Below, in pieces: positions 8,727-15,953 of a stretch of 64,000 bases of DNA. The position numbers and the translations under genes were made by a program. Positions within the stretch are counted from its first letter, which is position 1. Each line of letters opens with the position of its first letter. The notes under the pieces are model-generated. The model had not been told where the DNA came from. It did not search any database and saw only the letters and a list, made by a program, of their open reading frames with translations. The DNA comes from CAVPKN01 sp964588495 (GTDB lineage Bacteria > Chlamydiota > Chlamydiia > Chlamydiales > JAAKFR01): the NCBI GenBank assembly GCA_964588495.1, contig CAZPPS010000004.1, positions 48,424-112,423 on the forward strand, given 5' to 3'.

Positions 8727-9984
8727 CCTTATACCAGTTTTCAAGCGCAGTTGTTTGTTCCTCTGAGACAAGCTCTCTTTCCTGAAGGAATTCATAAAAT
8801 TGCTGACGGCATTCTGGTAGTTCGAAGAAATTAGCAAAATTCCCATGACCCCCAGGCATTGTGCTTAAACGGGCCTTTTGTTTCACGGGATCATTCGGAT
8901 ATTTTGCTTGGACAAACGCCTCTCCAAAGTTCAAAGGCATTAAATGATCTGTCTCTCCTCGAATGACAAAGATCTCACTATTAGCAGGTAACTTTTGTAT
9001 CTTTGAAAGAGAATTAAAGCCATCTGTGACCAAAGTTTTTGCACCTTGGATGCTACTATCTTTTTGACTTTGCTCATATGAAACATCAATCACTTTTCCA
9101 ACAAGTGTTTCAGGAACTGGGACAACATGACTTGCCACTGCTGAAAATTTTGTAAATGTATGATTTAAAACAAGATGCTTAACATTGAAAAAATAGCCAA
9201 GGGCTGCGGCGTAAGCTCCGCCTAGTGAGATCCCATGTGTTAGTATTTTTTCACGGTCCACTCCCTTGTCTAATACGAATTTAAGGGCAGCTTCTGCATC
9301 CATGTAAGCTCCCATCTCCTGATTAGGACCGGCAGCCTCACCTCCACTGATGCCATAACCACGAAATTCAGGAATTAGAACATTAAAAACTAAGTATTTA
9401 TATACGGCCAGCTGTGTTATCATATCTTCAGCGTACATACCATTTCCGTGGAAGAGAATGGCAGTCGGAGCTGTTTTATGGTTATTGCTTGGACTCCAAT
9501 AGGCTCCCAACGTTACGCCATCTTGAGTTTGGATGGTTATGGAATTACAGCCATGATTTTCCTGCATACGTTTAATTTGATCACTTTTATTCTCAATATG
9601 ATCAGTTGATGTTTGCCCATTTTGTTTGCCCCTCGGATGAAGAGCTGTTCTGACCCCGCCTTTAGAATAGTTTGAGCTACCGACAATGTTCGTTATTAAG
9701 TTCTCATAAGCTTCTCCCACCTCTTTATGGCGCACTAATTGCACTGTAAACATGATGGTTAAGGCCACACTTGCGCTTCCACAGATCATCAGAGGTAAGG
9801 AAATGGAGACGTTCCCTGTAATGTGAACCATCGACACGGGATGTACGGCATAATAAATAGATAGACTCAAGGAAACTGTCAGAAGAATCGGTAAAACTAT
9901 TGTTGAGATCGAGTCCCAGCAATCTTTGGGGGTGAAGGTTGGCTCATATATTGGTCTGGACGATTGGGACTGCTCTACAGACAT
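8710..9984 (-). CDS. alpha/beta hydrolase with N-terminal Inc-like bilobed membrane domain
   Basis: 424 residues. The N-terminus has a short polar leader, then two hydrophobic helices separated by a short loop (about 28-50 and 57-85). This is the bilobed pattern of chlamydial inclusion membrane (Inc) proteins, with no cleavable signal peptide. From about residue 150 it is an alpha/beta hydrolase: oxyanion segment LFHGNGMYAED, nucleophile elbow GISLGG (Ser253), acid in GETDHLMP (Asp346) and PGGHGNF (His380), so the triad is complete. The fold fits an esterase, lipase or peptidase; the substrate is unknown. A Shine-Dalgarno AAGGA precedes the ATG, and a TATAAT-like -10 lies at 10011-10016. It may be a type III-exported membrane enzyme; alternatively an ordinary inner-membrane hydrolase. 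Confidence 0.75.
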   Translation of the reverse strand: MSVEQSQSSRPIYEPTFTPKDCWDSISTIVLPILLTVSLSLSIYYAVHPVSMVHITGNVSISLPLMICGSASVALTIMFTVQLVRHKEVGEAYENLITNIVGSSNYSKGGVRTALHPRGKQNGQTSTDHIENKSDQIKRMQENHGCNSITIQTQDGVTLGAYWSPSNNHKTAPTAILFHGNGMYAEDMITQLAVYKYLVFNVLIPEFRGYGISGGEAAGPNQEMGAYMDAEAALKFVLDKGVDREKILTHGISLGGAYAAALGYFFNVKHLVLNHTFTKFSAVASHVVPVPETLVGKVIDVSYEQSQKDSSIQGAKTLVTDGFNSLSKIQKLPANSEIFVIRGETDHLMPLNFGEAFVQAKYPNDPVKQKARLSTMPGGHGNFANFFELPECRQQFYEFLQERELVSEEQTTALENWYKANRQA

Positions 9985-10071
9985 AGCGCTTCCTTTTTGT
10001 TAATAAAGATATTATACAATTTGCATGTTAAGTTAAAGTAAATAATTATTTAATAATCAATTAATTTAAGA

Positions 10072-11499
10072 TTAAAGGTCGGTAATATCGATCATTCTGT
10101 AAAAATAGCGGCTGCTTAGAAGGGAATCGGAGAGGGAACCTAGATAAAATAAAACTGGCGATAGTCCAAAACCTTTGGGAAGGTAAAAGGAGTCAATCTT
10201 GGCTTTCATTTCCTCGATCACTTCAAGGCCTAGCTCTTTTTTGCGCATTTTGACTTCACAGACAAAAAGTGTGTTAGAGCGCATCTGGATCAGATAGTCG
10301 ATCTGACATCCTTTTTTGCGCCCTGTTGGTTTCTGGAAAAAAGGATTATCGATGGTTACATCTTGAACATGTATTCCAAGTGCTTGATAAAGAAGAGGTC
10401 TATTTTTAAGCAGCAGATTTTCAAGTTGGAATCCTAACATAGGCTCCCATCCCGGTAAGCTGGAGAGTGGCACTTCGAGAAAGGAACCTTGTTCAATCTT
10501 TGCAAGGTTAGGTTCGATATAATGAATATAAAAACGGAGATAATTGTCCGAAAGGCGGTATAGGGACAATTTGGCAATTTTTCCGGTTTTTAATGACCAA
10601 TCGGGATGTTTTGTAACAAATCCACAAATTTCAAGGGCTTTCAGGTATTGTGTCAGCATGCCGCTATGTGCATAGGCAATTGATTTTTGAAGAGATGCAC
10701 GGTCTTTCATACCTTGACTTAAGGCTGTAATGATTTTTTTGTAGATTTCTCCTCTTGAACTGAAGAGGTCATTAAAAATCCGATCAAACTCATGGACCAA
10801 AAGGCCATTTTTCTCAAAGCAAAGACGTTTGATGTTTTCATCTGCACTTTGGTGAGCCTGAATTTGTTCCAGATACCAAGGGATGCCACCGGTTACACTC
10901 AAAATTTTAAAAATATCAAGCTCGGATCCTTTAAACCCTTGCAATTCCAACATTTTTTTGCACTCTGGAATCGATAGCTCTGCTAGCTCAAGGTAAAGAG
11001 AGACACGGCCAAAAAAGGCGGTGCTATTGATAATATTTTTATCGATCCAGGTAGATATAGAACTGCATAAAATAAGCGTGACAAAGGATTGGTTTTGTAA
11101 AACAAGATCCCACCAAACTTTTAATTTAGGGGTAAAAGTAGGATCTTTTGAGCCCATCCACGAAATTTCATCGAAAAGAATAACAGTAGGTTTGGTCTTA
11201 AGCTGCATTGATAAAAAGTCAAATGCATCGCTCCAGTCTGCGAAAGTCAAAGAAGCTGGAAGTTGAAAATATTTTGTAAGCTCACGGGCAAAGGCATCGC
11301 GCTGATCCTGCGCTGTTGTCCCTTTAATAGGGGGGAGGCCACTAAACGGCAAAAAAACTTTATCTTTCCCAAACTCTTCTGCGAGACGGCTTTTTCCAAT
11401 TCTACGCCGTCCTTTGATGACCACAATCGTCGCGCGACCTGATTTGGAAAGGTCTTTCAGTCTTTTTAGCTCTGTCTCTCTTCCTACAAAAGGCTTCAT
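10072..11499 (-). CDS. archaeal-type AAA ATPase with C-terminal DUF234-like nuclease-fold domain
   Basis: 475 residues. The P-loop is GRRRIGKS (residues 30-37) and Walker B is in TVILFDEISWMG. A winged-helix-like middle region follows (DRASLQKSIAYAHSGMLTQYL), then a C-terminal part with FVCEVKMRKKE, the E-x-K core of restriction-endonuclease-like folds. This is the usual layout of the 'archaeal ATPase plus DUF234' family, found in many bacteria and expanded in environmental chlamydiae. The function is not established; they are STAND-related ATPases with proposed DNA-linked or toxin-like roles. It stands alone between the Inc-like hydrolase and the respiratory block, and is likely an acquired gene. 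Confidence 0.8.
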   Translation of the reverse strand: MKPFVGRETELKRLKDLSKSGRATIVVIKGRRRIGKSRLAEEFGKDKVFLPFSGLPPIKGTTAQDQRDAFARELTKYFQLPASLTFADWSDAFDFLSMQLKTKPTVILFDEISWMGSKDPTFTPKLKVWWDLVLQNQSFVTLILCSSISTWIDKNIINSTAFFGRVSLYLELAELSIPECKKMLELQGFKGSELDIFKILSVTGGIPWYLEQIQAHQSADENIKRLCFEKNGLLVHEFDRIFNDLFSSRGEIYKKIITALSQGMKDRASLQKSIAYAHSGMLTQYLKALEICGFVTKHPDWSLKTGKIAKLSLYRLSDNYLRFYIHYIEPNLAKIEQGSFLEVPLSSLPGWEPMLGFQLENLLLKNRPLLYQALGIHVQDVTIDNPFFQKPTGRKKGCQIDYLIQMRSNTLFVCEVKMRKKELGLEVIEEMKAKIDSFYLPKGFGLSPVLFYLGSLSDSLLSSRYFYRMIDITDL

Positions 11500-11640
11500 A
11501 AGAACAATTATGCGTGAGCAGGATGTTTATATCAAGCTATCTTGCTCGAAATTGACATTTGTTGATTTTGAGCAAGATGTTGTCTTGCCGCGAAGCGATC
11601 TTGTTTATCCTGTTTTTTGCCTATTTTTCGGAACGCGGGA

Positions 11641-11685
11641 GCACGGTTCGGTCACGGTCACAGACACGGTCACGGTCACGCACGG
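11641..11685. repeat. GTCACG dispersed repeat
   Basis: A run of GGTCACGGTCAC units with one ACAGACAC variant, ending in CACGCACGG, in the 286-bp gap between the divergent ATPase and oxidoreductase genes. Related copies lie at 23092-23131 (inverted), 23630-23683 and 39719-39755, and a shortened one at 14530-14549. The rest of this gap holds no gene that I can support. Confidence 0.85.
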
Positions 11686-11785
11686 ATTGTGTAAGTAATT
11701 CATTGGAAATCATAGTGTTAGGTCAATAGTTGATTTGTATTCCGCTGCTTGTTGTAATATTGGCGTTCTTCATTAATTGTGGGAA

Positions 11786-13621
11786 ATGAAAGAAGAAAAA
11801 CTCAAGGCCATTTACCGTGAAGTCTATGATGTCGTGATCCCTGATCTCGACTATTTTCTTAGACAAATTGATTGTCGGGACGGATGTCCTGTCAACACAG
11901 ATGGTCGCGGTTATATGATGGCAATACACAGCGGCCATCTTCTTGAAGGGTATAAGATTGCCCGCGGTCCCAATCCTTTTGCTTCCGTTTGCGGTGTTAT
12001 TTGTGGAGCGCCTTGCGAGATTAGCTGTCGAAGGGATCGCGTTGATAAAACACTGACCATTCGGGCTCAAAAAAGGTATCTGGATGAGTGGTTTGGCCTT
12101 GGTAAAGAGGCCCATGTCAAGTCTTTGGAATACAGTTATGCCAGGGGATCGACGCAGCCTGAGCCGAATGGGCTCAAGATTGCCTGTGTGGGGGCAGGAG
12201 TGGCTTCCATGACCTGCGCTCATGACCTTTTGCGCCTTGGCTATGCTGTCGATGTCTATGAGCAGATGCCGCTTCCTGGTGGTCTTTTAGTTTATGGCGT
12301 TCCTGTCTACCGCCTTTGCAATGATATTCCCGTAAATGAGTGTTTTGCGATCGAGCATTTGGGAGCCAAAATTTATTATAACACCAAAGTGGGACGGGAT
12401 ATCACCCTGACAGATCTTCAGGAGCGCTATGACGCGGTTTTTATCGGCAATGGCCTCTTTAAATCACGCGAGCTTCCTCTGCCTGGCTTTGAGGCGCCCG
12501 ATATCATTCGGGGCGTAGAGTATTTGAGAGTGCTTTGCTCTCACGAAAAATGGGCAATTGGGAAGCATATTGTAGTCGTAGGGGGCGGCAATGTGGCCTT
12601 CGATGTGGGGAGATCTTCGATCAGAAATGGGGCAGAGACTGTCACGATGATCTGCCTTGAGTCGCGCGATGAGCAGACAGCCGATGAATTTGAGATCGAA
12701 GATGGGGAAGAAGAGGGCTTAAAAATCATCAATCGTGTGGGTCCTTTGAATGTGGAGCGGGACAGCGCTGGCAATATCATCGGAGTGCGTGTCAAAAGGA
12801 TTTCCACACTGCTCGATGCGGACGGCAAATTTTCTCCGCAATTCATTGAGGATACAGAGTTTGTGATTCCATGTGATACGATCGCACTTGCGATTGGCCA
12901 GACCATGGATATGAGTGTGTTTAATGGTTGGGATAAAAAAACAGAACTTGCTATGGAAAGGGGTATTATTAAAACCGAAAGGGGGAGCGGAAAAACGTCT
13001 GTCCAAGGAATTTATGCCGGAGGAGACGCTGCCTTCGGACCTGCTCTTTTTATCAACGCTGTGCGCCACGGACAAGACGCTGCCCGGGCCATCGACAGCG
13101 ATTTAAAAGGAACTAAGCCCTACCAGGAATTTGTGGGGCTTTTTATGACAATTCCTGCTGCACGGGATAAATCTTATCTGCGTGCCCAATGGTCCCTTCC
13201 TACAAATCAGCCCCCACAAATACGCAAGAACAACCTCAACGTTGTTGAAAACAACTACACACACCTTGAGGCACATACTCAAGCAAGCCGCTGCCTTCAA
13301 TGCCACGTCTCGCCAGTGTTTGACGGAAGCTTGTGCATCAAATGCAACGGCTGTGTCGATGTGTGCCCCACAAACTGTTTAAAGCAGGTTTCTCTATCCC
13401 GGCTTAATCTCGATCTGGGAGAGGGAAATTTAAGAAAAGCTGTCGATAACTACTACAACATTGATTCCGAGCACATGAGCGAAGAGGAGCTCGATGGTTT
13501 GGGGACAGCCATGATTAAAAATGAAGATCTCTGTATCCGCTGTGGGCTATGTGCTGAAAAATGCCCGACTCAGGCGGTTACGATGGATGTGATGAATTAC
13601 TCATTCAGGTGGATCGGCTAG
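11786..13621 (+). CDS. FAD-dependent NAD(P)H oxidoreductase with ferredoxin domain (glutamate synthase small-subunit-like)
   Basis: 611 residues from ATG 11786 (TTG 11777 is possible). The N-terminal Fe-S domain carries cysteines CRDGCP and CGVICGAPCEISC. A first dinucleotide fold has GAGVASMTC for FAD, and a second has VVVGGGNVAFDVGR for NAD(P)H. The C-terminal end has two 4Fe-4S cysteine clusters, CIKCNGCVDVCP and CIRCGLCAEKCP. The layout matches GltD-like electron-transfer flavoproteins. No glutamate synthase large subunit is nearby. Instead the gene starts a run with CcoS-like, Rieske, cytochrome b and multihaem cytochrome c genes, so it probably feeds electrons from NAD(P)H or ferredoxin towards the quinol-oxidising complex. 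That role is inferred from context. Confidence 0.85.
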   Translation: MKEEKLKAIYREVYDVVIPDLDYFLRQIDCRDGCPVNTDGRGYMMAIHSGHLLEGYKIARGPNPFASVCGVICGAPCEISCRRDRVDKTLTIRAQKRYLDEWFGLGKEAHVKSLEYSYARGSTQPEPNGLKIACVGAGVASMTCAHDLLRLGYAVDVYEQMPLPGGLLVYGVPVYRLCNDIPVNECFAIEHLGAKIYYNTKVGRDITLTDLQERYDAVFIGNGLFKSRELPLPGFEAPDIIRGVEYLRVLCSHEKWAIGKHIVVVGGGNVAFDVGRSSIRNGAETVTMICLESRDEQTADEFEIEDGEEEGLKIINRVGPLNVERDSAGNIIGVRVKRISTLLDADGKFSPQFIEDTEFVIPCDTIALAIGQTMDMSVFNGWDKKTELAMERGIIKTERGSGKTSVQGIYAGGDAAFGPALFINAVRHGQDAARAIDSDLKGTKPYQEFVGLFMTIPAARDKSYLRAQWSLPTNQPPQIRKNNLNVVENNYTHLEAHTQASRCLQCHVSPVFDGSLCIKCNGCVDVCPTNCLKQVSLSRLNLDLGEGNLRKAVDNYYNIDSEHMSEEELDGLGTAMIKNEDLCIRCGLCAEKCPTQAVTMDVMNYSFRWIG

Positions 13622-13765
13622 ATGGAAATTGTGCTCTTTTTAATTTTATCGCTGATTGGGGGAGGTGCCGGTTTAATCGTGTTTATCCATTATTTGAAAA
13701 AAGGACAATTTGAAGATCCTGAAGATCCTAAATATCAGATTTTTAGAGAGGAAAACGATGCCTAA
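13622..13765 (+). CDS. small CcoS-like membrane protein
   Basis: 47 residues: one transmembrane helix (about 4-24), then a short acidic tail KKGQFEDPEDPKYQIF. CcoS proteins, needed to mature cbb3 oxidases, have the same size, topology and a tail of the form x-GQFDD-x-E-x-P-x-x-R-I. The ATG directly follows the TAG of the oxidoreductase, and the stop overlaps the Rieske start by 8 bp, so it is embedded in the operon. Its tail resembles that of the 51-residue protein after ccoO (EDPKYEML). A CcoS role is likely but rests on a short motif. Confidence 0.65.
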   Translation: MEIVLFLILSLIGGGAGLIVFIHYLKKGQFEDPEDPKYQIFREENDA

Positions 13766-14258
13766 ATACCGCAATAGTCTAAAAATTATAGACGAGAGCA
13801 ATGACTCCAAAATGTCGAGAAGACGTTTTCTTGCAGTCATTGGTTGGGGCACAGTTGCAAGTGTAGGGGGCTTTTTAGGGGCAGCGATGCTTGGGTTTTT
13901 ATATCCAAACGCTCTCAAAATAGCTCCGAGCATTTTTTCTCTCGGAAGACCTGCCGATGTATTTGCCTCTTCTGGCCGTGTCTTTTTGGCCAATCACAAA
14001 GTTTTTCTGGAAGTGACCCAAAACAAGGTACGCTGCATGACAGCAATCTGCACCCATTTAGGATGCACGGTCAACGCAGTAGACATCGGATTCAAATGTC
14101 CCTGCCACGGTTCGACCTACGATTTAGATGGTCGCAACACAGGCGGTCCTGCTCCTTCGCCTCTTGTCTATTACAAAATCTATAAAGGGGCTTCAGGGGA
14201 TCTTCTGGTGGATAAGGGGCGTACTGTTTCGGATCCCAACGAGGCTTGGTATAGCTAA
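13758..14258 (+). CDS. petA: Rieske 2Fe-2S protein of a cytochrome bc complex
   Basis: 166 residues from ATG 13758, with GAGAGG as Shine-Dalgarno. Residues 20-24 (SRRRF) precede a hydrophobic helix (25-48), a twin-arginine-type uncleaved anchor; tatA and tatC are encoded at 28.6-29.4 kb. The cluster-binding motifs are intact: CTHLGC (Cys98, His100, Cys103) and CPCHGS (Cys114, Cys116, His117), giving two Cys and two His ligands plus the stabilising disulfide. It transfers electrons from quinol to cytochrome c together with the cytochrome b encoded next. About 310 bp holding a palindromic element separates it from that gene. Confidence 0.95.
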   Translation: MPKYRNSLKIIDESNDSKMSRRRFLAVIGWGTVASVGGFLGAAMLGFLYPNALKIAPSIFSLGRPADVFASSGRVFLANHKVFLEVTQNKVRCMTAICTHLGCTVNAVDIGFKCPCHGSTYDLDGRNTGGPAPSPLVYYKIYKGASGDLLVDKGRTVSDPNEAWYS

Positions 14259-14263
14259 ATATG

Positions 14264-14523
14264 TTGATTCCGAGAGCAAAATACAACGCAGAGGCAGCAA
14301 AGACACAAAGGCGCAAAGAAAAAAGAATATTCAAATTCCTTCTCTCTGTTCTCTGTGTTCTCTGTGGTTTAATAAAATTTCCACAGATTTGAGAGTCGAA
14401 ATGTTGCGTGAAATTAAAAAACCACAGAGAACACAGAGCGCACAGAGAGAAGATATCATTTATCCTAGCTCTCTGCGCCTTTGTGTCTTTGGTGTCTCAG
14501 CGTTGTATTTTGCTCGGGAACGA
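14264..14523. repeat. long imperfect palindrome, CACAGAG/CACAAAG family
   Basis: The arms are about 14264-14380 and 14420-14523. Outer parts share GAGCAAAATACAACGC and its complement; inner parts carry the AAAGACACAAAGGCGCA-type motif and CTCTGTGTTCTCTGTGG with its complement. The whole can fold as one long hairpin. It occupies nearly all of the gap between the Rieske and cytochrome b genes, inside a presumed operon. Sister elements lie at 39473-39707 and 50206-50315. A shortened GTCACG-type repeat (GGTTCGGTATCGCACGG) follows at 14530-14549. Confidence 0.85.
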
Positions 14524-14567
14524 AAACTCGGTTCGGTATCGCACGGGATCATTGGATAAGGAATTAT

Positions 14568-15896
14568 ATGCCAGTATTTAAAGGAAACAAGAAAGTGAGC
14601 TACTGGGAGATGATAGAGAATCTTCCCATGAATATACTCCGCTCCATTTTTAGACATGGCTACCCTAACAACGATGTGGACCGCTCTGAGGTGGTTTTTA
14701 AGAACTTTTTCCTTCACATTCACCCCGTCAAGTGCCACAAATCGGCAATTGACCCTTTCCAGACGCTGGGCTTAGGGACAATTACAGCCTCTCTTTTCTT
14801 TATTTTGGTTCTGACGGGCGTCGTCTTGATGTTTTTTTACGTTCCTGCCGTCGATAGATCCTACGAAATTTTGGTCGATTGGCTCGACACAACCCCTTTT
14901 GCCATGATGTGGCGCAATGTGCACAGATGGAGCGCCCAGTTGATGGTGCTCTTTGTCTTTTTGCACATGAGCCGGGTCTTTTATATGGGCGCTTATAAAG
15001 GGGAGCGGAAATTTAACTGGGTCATTGGGGTGATGCTCATGGTTGTGACCCTGTTTTTGTCCTTTACCGGCTATCTGCTCCCATGGGATCAGCTTGCTTA
15101 TTGGGCAATCACTGTAGGAGCCTCCATTGCCGGCTATGTGCCGGGAATTCCCGGAATGCAGTACAACATCAACAAACTCATGCTTCTTGGTTCTACAACT
15201 GTTGGTCAAGACGCTCTGATTCGCTTCTATGTGCTGCATGTCATGGTTTTGCCCATGTTTGCCGGCATGCTCATGGGAGTCCATTTTTGGCGCATCCGCA
15301 AAGATGGAGGACTCGCCCGTCCCCCTGATAAGCACCGTCCAGACCCTTTTCGTGTTGTGCAGCGCTCAGACACCAAAGAATCGTTTGCTCCTGGCGTGAA
15401 AAGAACATATGGACTGATGGAACTTGTGCGCGGTTCATCCCCCACAGTGGATCGTGGGCCTGAAAACTATATTTTTACCTGGCCCCACCTTTTAAGAGCT
15501 GAATTGGCTGTTTTTTTAGGAACCGCAGCTCTTGTTATCCTTCTCTCTCTTTTTATCGACGCCCCGCTGGAAGAAATTGCCAACCCATCAAAACCTGCCA
15601 ATCCGGCGAAAGCACCTTGGTACTTTTTAGGGCTTCAAGAAATGGTAGCCTACAATGCCTTTTGGGGAGGAGTTGCCATCCCCACATTAATCGTGATCGG
15701 CTTAGCTCTCATTCCCTATCTTGATAGAAACCCTTACGGAGAGGGCGTGTGGTTCCATAAAAGCCGCTATCTTGCGATTTTTCTCTTTACGGCCTTCATG
15801 TCTGTTCAAGGCATCCTTGTGATTGTCGGAGTCTTTTTCCGGGGGCCCAATTGGGCCTGGATATGGCCCTGGACAGAAAATTTTGCAAGGCATTGA
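14568..15896 (+). CDS. petB: cytochrome b subunit of quinol:cytochrome c oxidoreductase
   Basis: 442 residues from ATG 14568, with an AAGGAA Shine-Dalgarno. The frame is open upstream only because it reads through the repeat. The haem-binding helices are visible: RNVHRWSAQLMVLFVFLHMSRVF, and a later pair with LHVMVLPMFAGMLMGVHFW. The Qo-site motif is a PW-x-E-like segment (KAPWYFLGLQEM in place of the classical PEWY). Length and helix count (about eight) fit a fused cytochrome b of the b6/IV type. With the Rieske protein and the seven-haem cytochrome it makes a menaquinol-type bc complex in the inner membrane. Chlamydiaceae lack such a complex. Confidence 0.93.
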   Translation: MPVFKGNKKVSYWEMIENLPMNILRSIFRHGYPNNDVDRSEVVFKNFFLHIHPVKCHKSAIDPFQTLGLGTITASLFFILVLTGVVLMFFYVPAVDRSYEILVDWLDTTPFAMMWRNVHRWSAQLMVLFVFLHMSRVFYMGAYKGERKFNWVIGVMLMVVTLFLSFTGYLLPWDQLAYWAITVGASIAGYVPGIPGMQYNINKLMLLGSTTVGQDALIRFYVLHVMVLPMFAGMLMGVHFWRIRKDGGLARPPDKHRPDPFRVVQRSDTKESFAPGVKRTYGLMELVRGSSPTVDRGPENYIFTWPHLLRAELAVFLGTAALVILLSLFIDAPLEEIANPSKPANPAKAPWYFLGLQEMVAYNAFWGGVAIPTLIVIGLALIPYLDRNPYGEGVWFHKSRYLAIFLFTAFMSVQGILVIVGVFFRGPNWAWIWPWTENFARH

Positions 15897-15953
15897 ATGC
15901 TCACGACTGTAAAATCTGCAAAAAAATTCTAAAAAATCATATCATTGAAACCC

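Noticed and set aside
9725..9922. Small minus-strand frame inside the Inc-like hydrolase
   Set aside because: Alternative frame of the same gene; the membrane-hairpin frame has the ribosome site and continues into the catalytic domain.
11641..11685. GTCACG units considered as a CRISPR array
   Set aside because: The units are contiguous 6-12 bp tandem copies with no unique spacers and no cas genes nearby; better described as a simple dispersed repeat.
12541..13075. Two long minus-strand frames opposite the FAD oxidoreductase
   Set aside because: Antisense to a gene with clear FAD, NAD(P)H and 4Fe-4S motifs; no ribosome site or domain of their own.
14128..14559. 143-residue frame across the Rieske end and the palindrome
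   Set aside because: It reads mostly through the CACAGAG/CACAAAG repeat, giving low-complexity sequence; no function or start signal.
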